From an uncultured Clostridium sp. (GTDB lineage: Bacteria; Bacillota; Clostridia; TANB77; CAG-508): a stretch of DNA of 34,720 nt. The position numbers and the translations under genes are program-made. Under the pieces are notes generated by a model. It saw only the letters and a program-made list of their open reading frames with translations. It was not told where the DNA came from and did no database searches. Each line of letters opens with the position of its first letter. Within the stretch, counting starts at the first letter, position 1. Below, one piece after another: positions 7,391 to 14,704 of the stretch. The stretch spans positions 1-34,720 of the forward strand of contig CAMOBD010000012.1 of the NCBI GenBank assembly GCA_946578345.1, read 5' to 3'.

Positions 7391-9220
7391 TTATGACAAT
7401 TCTTCCTTTATTTTTTTCGCTAAGTTTTCATTTATTCCTTTAATCTTAGTTAGCTCTTCTATTTCTGCATTTGCAATTTTTTTGATGCTACCAAACTTCT
7501 TAAGCAATGCTTTTTTCTTTACTTCACCTATTCCAGATATCTCATCTAATGCTGATTTGGTTGTTTCTTTTTCTCTTAATTTTTTGTGATATCCTATTGC
7601 TGTATCATGTACTGCATCTTGGAATGTTGTTATTAAGTTAAATAGTTCATTTGTAAGTTCTAATTCTTCTCTTTCTTTGTTCATTAATGCTCGTGTTTGA
7701 TGCTTATCATTTTTTACCATTCCATAAATTGGTATGTCTAAAATACTTGTGTCAAACTCTGCATTTTCTTTTTTATATTTTTCTTTTAATTCTTCGATTG
7801 CCTCTATAGCTGCTCTTATCTGGGTTATTCCTCCATCCACAAAAATCACATCTGGCAATCTTCCAAATCCTCCATTTGGATTTTCTATTGAATGTACTAA
7901 TCTTCTTCCAATTACTTCTTTCATACATCTTGGGTCATCTTGTCCAAATACTGTTTTTATTCTAAATCTTCTTGACATATTCTTTTTTATAATCCCATCT
8001 TGTAGTACGCACATTCCTGCAACCATATTTGTCCCTGATAAATTAGATATATCATAGCATTCTATTTTTCTAGGTAGCTTTTCTAATTTTAATACTTCTT
8101 TTAGTTCTTGTAATATTGCATTTTTATCTTTCTCTTTATTTTCCAAAGTAATCTTTGCATTATTTTCTGCCATTTCAACTAGTCTTAGTTTCTCACCTTT
8201 TTGCGGAGTTTTTATTTCAACTTTTCTGCCTGCTTCTTTTGTAAGCCATTCTTGCAATACTTCTTTATCTTCAATTTCTTCCCTTATCATAATTTTATTT
8301 GGAAGAACTGTCCTATCTAAATAGTATTGTTTTATAAAGCCTGATATGATTTCTTTTGACTCTTCATCTACTAAATCATTTAAGAAGAAATGCTCTCTTC
8401 CTATCATTTTACTTTTTCTAACAAAAAATATTTCTACACATACTTTTGTATCATTTCTAGCTAGTCCAATTACATCAATGTCATTTTCTGAGATGTTTGA
8501 AACTTTTTGTCTTTCTGAAATCCTCTCTACTGCTATAAGTTTGTCTCTTAAATATGCTGCTTTCTCATAATGCATCCCTTTTGATGCCTCTAACATTTCT
8601 TGATTTAATTGTTTAACTAATTTATCTGTTTTTCCTTCTAATACATCAATTATCTCATCTATTTGTTTCATGTATTCTTCTCTTGATACATAACCCATGC
8701 ATGGTGCCATACACTTTTTTATATGATAATTTAAACATGGTCTATCTTTATACTTAAAACTTCTACACTGCCTTATTTTAAACTTAGATTTGATAAACTC
8801 AACCATTTCTTTTGCACTTCCAGCACTTGCATATGGTCCAAAGTATTTTGCTCCATCATTTAAAATTCTTCTTGTAATATACACGTCTGGGAACTCTGCT
8901 TTTACATTAACTTTTATGTATGGATATGTTTTGTCATCTTTTAAAAGCACGTTAAATTTAGGCATATTTTTCTTGATTAGATTACATTCAAGTATCAATG
9001 CCTCTGCCTCATTGTCTGTAACAATGTATTCAAAATGGTCTATCAAAGCAACCATGTTTTCTATTCTTTTAGTTTTATTTGTTTTTCTAAAATATTGCCT
9101 TACTCTATTTCTTAATGAAATAGCTTTACCTACATATATTATTTTGTCGTCTTTATCATGCATAATGTATACGCCAGGTTTATGTGGCAATTTTTTTAAC
9201 TCTTCTTCTATGTTAAACAT
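7391..9220 (-). CDS. uvrC: UvrABC excision nuclease subunit C
   Basis: This 609-aa protein is full length for UvrC. In order it has: an N-terminal GIY-YIG nuclease (KPGVYIMHDKDDKIIYVGKA, with R in NRVRQYF and E in EAEALILE) that makes the 3' incision; a cysteine cluster (CRSFKYKDRPCLNYHIKKCMAPC, about residues 152-174); a UVR motif that contacts UvrB (about 200-235); the RNase H-like domain for the 5' incision (YDISNLSG, VIFVDGG, and H in AVHDTAIGYH); and two C-terminal helix-hairpin-helix motifs (SGIGEVKKKALLKKFGS, IKGINENLAKKI). It works with UvrA and UvrB in nucleotide excision repair; those genes are not in the window. The start ATG 9220 follows AGGAAAGAGGAAA. Confidence 0.97.
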   Translation of the reverse strand: MFNIEEELKKLPHKPGVYIMHDKDDKIIYVGKAISLRNRVRQYFRKTNKTKRIENMVALIDHFEYIVTDNEAEALILECNLIKKNMPKFNVLLKDDKTYPYIKVNVKAEFPDVYITRRILNDGAKYFGPYASAGSAKEMVEFIKSKFKIRQCRSFKYKDRPCLNYHIKKCMAPCMGYVSREEYMKQIDEIIDVLEGKTDKLVKQLNQEMLEASKGMHYEKAAYLRDKLIAVERISERQKVSNISENDIDVIGLARNDTKVCVEIFFVRKSKMIGREHFFLNDLVDEESKEIISGFIKQYYLDRTVLPNKIMIREEIEDKEVLQEWLTKEAGRKVEIKTPQKGEKLRLVEMAENNAKITLENKEKDKNAILQELKEVLKLEKLPRKIECYDISNLSGTNMVAGMCVLQDGIIKKNMSRRFRIKTVFGQDDPRCMKEVIGRRLVHSIENPNGGFGRLPDVIFVDGGITQIRAAIEAIEELKEKYKKENAEFDTSILDIPIYGMVKNDKHQTRALMNKEREELELTNELFNLITTFQDAVHDTAIGYHKKLREKETTKSALDEISGIGEVKKKALLKKFGSIKKIANAEIEELTKIKGINENLAKKIKEELS

Positions 9221-9305
9221 TTTCCTCTTTCCTTTATTAGTATTAACATAAATATTATATCACACTTTTTAATTTTAATATATGGTTTTTCATAAATTTC
9301 AAATT

Positions 9306-9962
9306 TTATACTCCTTCCACCAGCCTCTCTATTTCTTTTCTCCTATTATATCTTCTTATCTCAAGCACTTCCAAATACCACAAATATCCAAGAATTAAAA
9401 CTACTGCTATATTATGTATGTAAAGTATTGTTATGCTTGCCACTGCTGTTAATAAAATTAAAACTGTTTTTGAGACTAAATATGTATATTTATATGCTTT
9501 TTTATTTCCAAATGCAAGCTTTAGAATTTCTTTTAAAACTCTTCCTCCATCCATCGGATATATAGTGATTAGATTAAACAATCCTATCACCAAATTAGAA
9601 TATATTATTATTTGATATACATATATATTTTGAATACTTATGCCAAACTTTGCTACTGCTATCATTACTGCTGCTATTAGAAAATTTATTATAGGTCCAG
9701 CTAATGCAATTATTGCTTTTTTAACTGCTAACTCTTTATTCTTTTTGTTATATTCTTGAACATCTACATCAAAGCTAATTTGAAGTCCAAATGGAGTTAG
9801 TCTCATTTCATTTGGTTTAAATTTTAGTAGCACTCCTGCAAGTAAGTGCCCTAATTCATGAATTATAGCAAATACCATAAGGACTATGTATATCTCTATC
9901 TGTGATGTTAGTAAAAATAAAAATAGAAATAAAAATATTTTCAAATCAATTTTTATACTCAT
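9306..9962 (-). CDS. spoIVFB: SpoIVFB-like site-2 zinc metalloprotease (M50)
   Basis: This 218-aa polytopic membrane protein has the intramembrane metalloprotease motifs HELGH (H35, E36, H39) and YPMDGGRVL (D138 as third ligand). The M23-domain protein immediately upstream makes the SpoIVFA-SpoIVFB pair likely. In Bacillus SpoIVFB cleaves pro-SigmaK in the mother cell and SpoIVFA holds it inactive. It lacks the C-terminal CBS domain found in Bacillus SpoIVFB, so another M50 role cannot be excluded. A ~190-bp palindromic element separates it from the upstream gene, which may uncouple the two genes. The ATG 9962 has a weak AAGGGAAG site. Confidence 0.75.
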   Translation of the reverse strand: MSIKIDLKIFLFLFLFLLTSQIEIYIVLMVFAIIHELGHLLAGVLLKFKPNEMRLTPFGLQISFDVDVQEYNKKNKELAVKKAIIALAGPIINFLIAAVMIAVAKFGISIQNIYVYQIIIYSNLVIGLFNLITIYPMDGGRVLKEILKLAFGNKKAYKYTYLVSKTVLILLTAVASITILYIHNIAVVLILGYLWYLEVLEIRRYNRRKEIERLVEGV

Positions 9963-9980
9963 GTTTCTTCTTCCCTTCTA

Positions 9981-10168
9981 AAAGTTTAAAATTAGTTACT
10001 GTTCAGTATAAATTTTATAGAATGCTCACCTAATTCGTGGTAATAATATAGTTCCACGTGGCAGAGATATATTTTGTTCGAATACTTGGAGAACACAATA
10101 TATCTCTACCAGCAAGATGGAACGGATTTTTCAATAATAATTTTAATACTGAACAGCAACTAAAACTT
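9981..10168. repeat. Palindromic MITE-like element A between the M23 and SpoIVFB genes
   Basis: The whole segment folds on itself. The ends are AGTTACTGTTCAGTAT (from about 9994) and ATACTGAACAGCAACT (10146-10161). Inside, GTTCCA (10051) pairs with TGGAAC (10117-10122), and AGAGATATATTTTGTTC (10064-10080) pairs with GAACACAATATATCTCT (10091-10107). The right half contains CCAGCAAGATGGAACGGA (10109-10126), found again exactly at 12555-12572. Its right end supplies the TAG stop of the M23 gene. No coding capacity. Confidence 0.8.
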
Positions 10169-11035
10169 TATAATCTCATCAGGATTAACAATCCTATTAT
10201 CTCTCCTAATTTCAAAATGAAGATGTGGTCCTGTAGAATTACCAGTTGAGCCAACCTCTGCTATTTTATCTCCTTGTTTTACATATTGTCCTTCCTTTAC
10301 TAGAAGTTTGCTACAATGTGCATATCTTGTTAAAACATCTCCATTCGTTATATCTATATGCTTTCCATATTCACCTTCTTCTGATGCAACTGTTACGGTT
10401 CCTTCCATTGCAGCATAAATAGCTGTTCCTTCATTTGCTCCTATGTCAATTCCTTGGTGATTTGCTGAAACCACTTCTGTTTCTTCTCGCTCTCCATACC
10501 TCGAAGTAACTGTCCCTGTTACAGGAAGTTTGAAACTATAATTTGCTTTTATATATTCTATATCTAATTCTGCTTGTGATTTTTCTTCTCCATCAGTTTT
10601 AGTTTCAATTACTTCATTATTTGATGCTCCACCAATTCCTCCTACCGCATTTGCTATATTGTTTGTATGTACATTATTTACAGTATTTGTTTCACTTGCT
10701 TGTACTTCGTTTACTACATTACTTGTAACTCCATTTGTCATATCTTCATTTACAATATCATTTTGATTTTCGCTATCTGTTGCTCCCCAAAAATTAAACT
10801 TATCTTTATTGCTATCTATAAATAATGAAATCTGTTCTTGTATAACTCCAAAATTAATATCATAAGACAAAAATTCTTTTGTCTTTTTTATCACATCATC
10901 TGAAAATATATAATTTGTATTCTTTATTAAATAAAAAATTATGTATATAACTGCACAAATCGCAAGTTGCATCATCATCTTTTTAAACAATGACATCTTC
11001 TTTTTTTCTGCCCTATTAACATTGTTTGTAGACAC
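10160..11035 (-). CDS. spoIVFA: M23-family peptidase, SpoIVFA-like, main frame
   Basis: The frame encodes an N-terminal basic region, one transmembrane helix (about residues 22-42), a low-complexity Asn/Thr/Val linker (about 85-150) and a C-terminal M23 domain. The zinc ligands are intact: HQGID, then HLH in GPHLHFE; YAHCS is also present. SpoIVFA has this TM plus M23-like layout and is encoded just before spoIVFB, which is the basis for the name. Unlike a pure regulator, it could be a real endopeptidase. The GTG at 11035 has no convincing ribosome site, and the true start probably lies in another frame at about 11126 (next entry). The stop codon overlaps palindromic element A. Confidence 0.7.
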   Translation of the reverse strand: MSTNNVNRAEKKKMSLFKKMMMQLAICAVIYIIFYLIKNTNYIFSDDVIKKTKEFLSYDINFGVIQEQISLFIDSNKDKFNFWGATDSENQNDIVNEDMTNGVTSNVVNEVQASETNTVNNVHTNNIANAVGGIGGASNNEVIETKTDGEEKSQAELDIEYIKANYSFKLPVTGTVTSRYGEREETEVVSANHQGIDIGANEGTAIYAAMEGTVTVASEEGEYGKHIDITNGDVLTRYAHCSKLLVKEGQYVKQGDKIAEVGSTGNSTGPHLHFEIRRDNRIVNPDEIIKF

Positions 11036-11126
11036 TCTTACACCGATTTGCTCTTTTTCGCCTATTATATATTTCTTCTGCTCTTCTAATTCTTTCTTCT
11101 TGGCTTATAGTTCTTTCCAAATTCAT
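11016..11126 (-). pseudogene. Frameshifted 5' end of the M23/SpoIVFA-like gene
   Basis: A 36-codon frame from ATG 11126 reads MNLERTISQEERIRRAEEI, then YNRRKRANR, a charged cytoplasmic head that would fit naturally in front of VRVSTNNVNRAEKKK of the M23 frame. Start to M23 stop is 967 bases (3n+1). Deleting one G from the GG in CGGTGTAAG (about 11043-11045) joins the frames. TTG 11120, behind GGGGGATGAAT, is an alternative start. The join is inferred; a short independent ORF is less likely because the M23 frame otherwise lacks a ribosome site. Confidence 0.6.
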
Positions 11127-11144
11127 CCCCCACATTCGTTTATT

Positions 11145-11180
11145 TTTTCGCAGCGAAGTTTAACAACGCCAAAATGTAAT
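11145..11180. repeat. Solo half of the GCGTTGTTAAAC palindromic repeat
   Basis: TTTTCGCAGCGAAGTTTAAC followed by AACGCCAAAAT matches the right arm of element E at 18237-18270 with one mismatch over about 31 bases, but no matching left arm is present here. It lies just upstream of the M23 gene's 5' end. Confidence 0.65.
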
Positions 11181-11196
11181 TATCTTTTTAAAAATA

Positions 11197-11243
11197 AAAA
11201 CACACTTTATTTGTTTAATTCTTATTCAAATAAAGTGTGTTTT
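11197..11243 (-). terminator. Strong intrinsic terminator after the 113-aa membrane protein gene
   Basis: AAAACACACTTTATTTG (11197-11213) and CAAATAAAGTGTGTTTT (11227-11243) form a perfect 17-bp stem. On the minus strand it is followed by TTTTTATTTTT. It ends the gene at 11266-11607. Confidence 0.85.
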
Positions 11244-11265
11244 ATTCTTATTCAATTTATTTTTG

Positions 11266-11607
11266 TTAAACAATAATACTCATCACAATTCCCACAACTG
11301 TTGTGAAAAATAATAGAAAATTTAATTTTACAGAAGTCTTATATCTTCTTTCTAACTTCTTCATATTGTTTTTCCACTTTGGCGACTCTTTCACTAGTCC
11401 TTCTGTATACGTCTTAACAAGCATTTCCGCTTCCTTAATAATATATTTATTATCTTCTTTTTTCTCCTCATTTTTATTTTTATTATTTTTTGCATCAACG
11501 ACTTGGCATTTATGCATTTTTTTGTTCTCTTTTAAAACCACAAAAGCCTCTTCTATCATATTTGATGGCAAATTTTTAAGTACTACAATATTTTTCATAT
11601 CTCCCAT
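11266..11607 (-). CDS. Hypothetical tail-anchored membrane protein, 113 aa
   Basis: The protein opens MKNIVVLKNLPSNMIEEAFVVLKEN, followed by a Lys/Asn/Glu-rich linker (about residues 42-54), a probable helix (about 55-90) and one C-terminal transmembrane helix (about 95-112). I do not recognise a Pfam family. The N-terminal phrase resembles conserved uncharacterised clostridial proteins with a C-terminal anchor. ATG 11607 has GGAGGTAAGAAA directly upstream. It has its own terminator, and a gap of about 130 bases to the yyaC-like gene upstream. Cytoplasmic head and membrane tail suggest a membrane-tethered factor; no function is assigned. Confidence 0.7.
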   Translation of the reverse strand: MGDMKNIVVLKNLPSNMIEEAFVVLKENKKMHKCQVVDAKNNKNKNEEKKEDNKYIIKEAEMLVKTYTEGLVKESPKWKNNMKKLERRYKTSVKLNFLLFFTTVVGIVMSIIV

Positions 11608-11735
11608 TTTCTTACCTCCGTTTAAGCCATAATAGCTCTTTATATAATCTCACATTAAAGTTTGTTATATAAATTTTTGCCATCTTTTTCTAATTCTATA
11701 CAAAAATATCTACTTTTTCTAGGACTTTTTTCAAT

Positions 11736-12284
11736 TTAGGACAATTGGGGACGGGCTACTTTTGCTGATTGCCTACTTAAAACATTTATCACACCATTTG
11801 TCACAATGCTTGCCATATTAACTATATCTGATAATTTCACATTATTAAGTTCTTCCAAATTCTTCTGCATTTGATTATAACTATTTCCAACTATGCACTT
11901 TATATTAATATTTGAATAATAGCATATACTCTTTTCCAACGCTTTCCCTATTTTTATCCATCCTTTTTCTAATACAATCTCTCCCTTTTCCCTACTGTTG
12001 CTCAAAGTCGAATCAATTGTAATTATATATGGTTTTTCATAACCAGAATATACACTTTCTATAACCTCTTTAGCATTAATAAAATTTACCATATTATCTG
12101 TTGTTCCATAAACTTGTACCATCTCATTTTCAACTTCTTTTAGCCTACTCCCTATAACTGGTCCAATAGAGTCTCCAATAATTTTACTTGTCCCAATACA
12201 TAGAAAAATAATATTTGAATAACCCTCTTTCAAATCATCCAAATTTCTTTCAAACTCTTCAACAAAATCATTATATTTTTGCAC
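11736..12284 (-). CDS. yyaC: YyaC-like spore protein (DUF1256 / germination-protease-like fold)
   Basis: This 182-aa protein has IIFLCIGTSKIIGDSIGPVIGSRLKE (residues about 24-49), then VYGTTDNMVN, ITIDSTLS with the acidic residue, and SDIVNMASIVTNGVINVL near the C-terminus. This order matches the DUF1256/YyaC family, a sporulation-specific relative of the Gpr protease fold; its biochemical role is not settled. It supports the organism being a spore-former. The C-terminal residues VARPQLS and the TAA stop are encoded by a fragment of the GTCCC dispersed repeat (11739-11755), so the tail has probably been replaced. The ATG 12284 sits behind GAGAGGGGAAAAGCCGTGCAAAA, a loose ribosome site. Confidence 0.75.
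   Translation of the reverse strand: MQKYNDFVEEFERNLDDLKEGYSNIIFLCIGTSKIIGDSIGPVIGSRLKEVENEMVQVYGTTDNMVNFINAKEVIESVYSGYEKPYIITIDSTLSNSREKGEIVLEKGWIKIGKALEKSICYYSNINIKCIVGNSYNQMQKNLEELNNVKLSDIVNMASIVTNGVINVLSRQSAKVARPQLS
11739..11755. repeat. GTCCC-family repeat fragment inside the yyaC-like 3' end
   Basis: GGACAATTGGGGACGGG carries the GGGGAC core and the CAATTG flank of the palindrome at 16272-16302. It is translated as the last residues of the yyaC-like protein. Confidence 0.65.
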
Positions 12285-12321
12285 GGCTTTTCCCCTCTCA
12301 TTAATTACTCTATTATTTTCT

Positions 12322-12536
12322 TTACTATTTAAAGCTTTATGATTTTTGTTTTTTTATCTATGAAATATGTATGTTTTAAATTTTGCTTGAGTGCTTAAGG
12401 TGGGGACCGACAAGTTTACAAACTGTTAACGACACTTTAGTGGAGTTTTTACAGTTTGTACGATGTTGGGGGCCGAAAGCAAACATTTACAACATACATA
12501 TTTCATAGATTTTAATCAAAAGCCTTTAAATAGTAG
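12322..12536. repeat. Long composite hairpin element B in a 305-bp gene-free gap
   Basis: The outer arms are ACTATTTAAAG (12324-12334) and CTTTAAATAGT (12524-12534). Inner arms are a perfect 20-bp pair, 12356-12375 with 12491-12510 (ATCTATGAAATATGTATGTT). The loop holds a further pair, TACAAACTGT (12418-12427) with ACAGTTTGTA (12451-12460), and a small CAC-TTTA-GTG tip. The gap 12285-12589 otherwise holds only CCAGCAAGATGGAACGGA at 12555-12572, shared with element A. No gene is seen in the gap. Confidence 0.8.
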
Positions 12537-12589
12537 CAATTAAACATATGTCTGCCAGCAAGATGGAACGGAATTTTATATACTGCATT

Positions 12590-12847
12590 CTATTCTTTTC
12601 CTCTTGCAATTATGATGCTTACATTATCATCTCTATTATATTTTTTTATAATGTTTTCAGAAAAGCTAGCAATCTCATTTGTAATAAATATCATCTCATA
12701 TCTGTGTTTTATAAGCTCTTCTAATTTATTATCAGTCTCTTCTGGATTATCCAATTTAAAAACGTCAAATCCTAGTCTTTCTGGTATTTTAAAACTCTCT
12801 AGGTCTTTCTCGTACTTAACCCAAGAAATCTTCATCTTTAACCACAT
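12590..12847 (-). CDS. Small hypothetical protein resembling V-type ATPase subunit F
   Basis: This is an 85-aa protein with an alternating pattern expected of a small alpha/beta fold: GFDVFKLDNPEETDNKLEELI, then YEMIFITNEIASFSENIIKKY and NVSIIIARG. The middle phrase resembles the GIIFITE-IAE region of V/A-type ATPase subunit F (NtpF). No other ATPase subunit gene is nearby, the length is short, and the similarity is by eye only. The start may be ATG 12847 or the in-frame ATG at 12835, which would give (M)KISWVKYEKD. It follows the DUF4116 protein and precedes the yyaC-like gene on the same strand. Confidence 0.5.
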   Translation of the reverse strand: MWLKMKISWVKYEKDLESFKIPERLGFDVFKLDNPEETDNKLEELIKHRYEMIFITNEIASFSENIIKKYNRDDNVSIIIARGKE

Positions 12848-12946
12848 TCCTTTCTCGGTACAACTATTCCCTTACTAGTCTTTGACATTTTTTTAAAATT
12901 ATTCAATTATTTTTTCTATATGTATAAATTTATTTAAGAGGTATCT

Positions 12947-13450
12947 TTAGGATGCCTCTTTACTTAATTCTTCTTTTAATTCCTCATCAGAAATATACTC
13001 CAATGCTCTCTTATCATTTTTCACTGCTGCTTCTGCAATTTCTTTTTCTGCCCTTAATCTCTTACTTGCATATTTGAAAATCAATCCTTTATTGCTTACT
13101 GCTGCTAGGACTACATCATAGTCATCTCTTAACCTTTCTGATGCATAATAAAGTTCTTGCCCATTTATCTTTACAGCATCTAACATGGTCTCCTTATCAT
13201 CAGAAAGCTTTTCACTAACATAACAAGCTGTCCATCCTACTTTCTTTACAGATGCAAGTACAACTTCCTTGTCATTTTTTAATCTATCACTTGCAAATTC
13301 AAGAACATTTCCATCTTGATTTATTGCTGCCATTACAATTTCTTTATCATCTTTTAGTCTATCACTTGCCAAATCTAACAAACTTCCTTGTTTACTTACC
13401 ATTTCTAAAACATAGTCTCTATCATCTTTTCGCTCTTCATCAAACTCCAT
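12947..13450 (-). CDS. DUF4116 repeat protein
   Basis: This 167-aa protein consists almost wholly of six repeats of about 25 residues, each on the pattern DKExVLAAVxxxGxxLxYASxRLRD. Examples are DKEIVMAAINQDGNVLEFAS and DYDVVLAAVSNKGLIFKYAS. This is the DUF4116 motif, found in bacteria and eukaryotes and of unknown function. No signal peptide, membrane segment or catalytic motif is seen. The repeats probably stack as helical hairpins, which suggests protein-protein contacts; that is inference. The ATG 13450 lies behind GGGGGTGACAGATAA. Confidence 0.8.
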   Translation of the reverse strand: MEFDEERKDDRDYVLEMVSKQGSLLDLASDRLKDDKEIVMAAINQDGNVLEFASDRLKNDKEVVLASVKKVGWTACYVSEKLSDDKETMLDAVKINGQELYYASERLRDDYDVVLAAVSNKGLIFKYASKRLRAEKEIAEAAVKNDKRALEYISDEELKEELSKEAS

Positions 13451-13505
13451 TTATCTGTCACCCCCATTTTTTAGTTCGCCAAAACGCAATTATTTAACGA
13501 ACTCG

Positions 13506-14183
13506 TTATATCTTCATTCCTCTCATTTCTGCCTTAACATCCTTACTAACCCTATTAGACTCAATTATTTTTTGCAAAGCTTTATTATATGTAAATTTGT
13601 CTAAAGAATTATTTTTCAAGAATTTTCTGGTTTTCTCTTCATATTTAATAAAAGCCACTGATATTGCCCACGCAATTCCCATTTGTACATAATATTTATC
13701 TAATTTTATCCCATTAAAAATCTCAAAAACAATGTCAATATATTCATCCACTAAATAGTAATCCATGAGCATTATACATGTAAATCGTACTTCAAACTCA
13801 TTTTTAGAAACTATATATTTTTGAATATATTCAAACATTTTTTTTAAATTTTTGTTGGTAAATTTGTAAGTAGAGCAACAACAGTCACAAATTGCCCAGT
13901 TATCAATCATTGGTACAAATCTATCTAAATACTTTAGTCTGATTTTAACCTCCTCTTTCATATATCCTATTATTAATCCATAAATCATTTTTTCTTCAAA
14001 ATATTCACATTTATAATTATCCAAAAATTGTTTAGGATTACCTTTTGAAATTTCTTTTGCAATCTCTCTTAGTTTTGGTATTCTAACTCCTATTATGTCA
14101 TTTATATTAGGACATAAACTACTTTGAAATTTTCTGTACTTATCATCAGCAAGCTCAAATAGTTTTTTTCTCAAATTATCCAT
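13506..14183 (-). CDS. DNA alkylation repeat protein (AlkD-like)
   Basis: This 225-aa all-helical protein fits the AlkD/DNA_alkylation family of HEAT-like repeats. The visible signatures are GVRIPKLREIAKEI (about residues 32-45), EKMIYGLIIGYMK, IDNWAICDCCCST (about 93-105), FEVRFTCIMLMDYYL and YYVQMGIAWAISVAF. In AlkD, Trp and Asp residues of the concave face recognise and excise N3- or N7-alkyl purines; here W and D in DNWAICD are present. Many gut Firmicutes carry this shorter variant, whose activity is not tested. It stands alone between the DUF4116 gene and the candidate toxin locus. Confidence 0.85.
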   Translation of the reverse strand: MDNLRKKLFELADDKYRKFQSSLCPNINDIIGVRIPKLREIAKEISKGNPKQFLDNYKCEYFEEKMIYGLIIGYMKEEVKIRLKYLDRFVPMIDNWAICDCCCSTYKFTNKNLKKMFEYIQKYIVSKNEFEVRFTCIMLMDYYLVDEYIDIVFEIFNGIKLDKYYVQMGIAWAISVAFIKYEEKTRKFLKNNSLDKFTYNKALQKIIESNRVSKDVKAEMRGMKI

Positions 14184-14279
14184 TAAATTACCCCTATTTT
14201 ATACTGTTTTTTCATCGTTTAATATACCATATATTAGCCCTTGATTCAAGACAATTATTGCTAAATCTCCAAATTCTAT

Positions 14280-14308
14280 TTGACAAAAATAAAAAATCTG
14301 TGTATAAT
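14280..14308 (+). promoter_or_regulatory. Full-consensus promoter of the candidate antisense RNA
   Basis: TTGACA (14280-14285), a 17-base spacer and TATAAT (14303-14308) are a perfect SigA consensus, unusual in this window. It drives transcription toward the small hydrophobic ORF on the opposite strand, and no ORF follows it on the plus strand. Confidence 0.85.
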
Positions 14309-14314
14309 AAGTAT

Positions 14315-14399
14315 AGAAAATGAGAGCCACAAAGTGGTTGCCGAATTTGATTTAAAAATAAACCATTTCACTCAGCCAAGCAGAATGGTTTATTTTTTT
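14315..14399 (+). ncRNA. Candidate small antisense RNA (type I antitoxin)
   Basis: This is a predicted ~85-nt RNA from the consensus promoter to a strong terminator. The terminator is a perfect 12-bp stem, AAATAAACCATT (14356-14367) with AATGGTTTATTT (14384-14395), plus a T-run. A small 5' hairpin, CCAC-AAA-GTGG (14327-14337), is also visible. The RNA converges on the hydrophobic 36-aa gene, and its 3' end covers that gene's stop codon, so it is complementary to the 3' part of the toxin mRNA, as in TxpA/RatA-like systems. No open reading frame is contained. Confidence 0.65.
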
Positions 14400-14508
14400 A
14401 TTTGCTCAAAATTATCACTAATGCAATAATCAAGGCAATAGCTATGATAGTAACTCCTACTAGTCCAAAGAATAGTAGGTATATTATTTTTAATAATAAT
14501 GTTTCCAT
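14398..14508 (-). CDS. Candidate type I toxin, 36-aa hydrophobic peptide
   Basis: From ATG 14508, behind GAGGTGGTGCT, the gene encodes METLLLKIIYLLFFGLVGVT followed by a long run of Ile, Ala, Leu and Val and a terminal SK. It is one strong transmembrane helix with a charged end, the usual form of type I or holin-like toxins. The open frame extends upstream to 14580, but that part is leader. In the leader, GCCACCT pairs with AGGTGGT around the ribosome site, so the mRNA start may be masked. It has its own promoter (14595-14623) and converges with the antisense RNA. No homologue is claimed; size, hydropathy and layout support the call. Confidence 0.65.
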   Translation of the reverse strand: METLLLKIIYLLFFGLVGVTIIAIALIIALVIILSK

Positions 14509-14594
14509 AGCACCACCTCGCTTTCTCACAGATGTAACTGTGTAATATGTAAGGTGGCAACACACTCCGCTTATTCTCATTTCCTATGCAATTC

Positions 14595-14623
14595 AGTATA
14601 GTATACTTTTACTTGTTTGTCTA
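14595..14623 (-). promoter_or_regulatory. SigA-type promoter of the candidate toxin
   Basis: On the minus strand TAGACA (14623-14618), a 17-base spacer and TATACT (14600-14595) give a good vegetative promoter about 87 bases ahead of the toxin ATG. The resulting leader contains the ribosome-site hairpin. Confidence 0.7.
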
Positions 14624-14641
14624 GCGAACAAAACAAAATTT

Positions 14642-14690
14642 CACAAAAAAATCCTCTATTTGTTAGATTTTAAACTTTTCTAACAAATAG
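14642..14690 (-). terminator. Intrinsic terminator of spo0A
   Basis: CTATTTGTTAGA (14656-14667) and TCTAACAAATAG (14679-14690) form a perfect 12-bp stem, followed on the minus strand by AGGATTTTTTTGTG. It lies 15 bases after the spo0A stop. Confidence 0.9.
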
Positions 14691-14704
14691 AAGTTTTTTA
14701 TTTC

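Noticed and set aside
8790..9251. 153-aa plus-strand frame opposite uvrC
   Set aside because: It is antisense to conserved GIY-YIG coding sequence; its hydrophobic composition is the usual shadow of AT-rich reverse frames.
10058..10249. 63-aa plus-strand frame over element A
   Set aside because: It runs through both arms of a palindrome and the antisense strand of the M23 gene, with no ribosome site.
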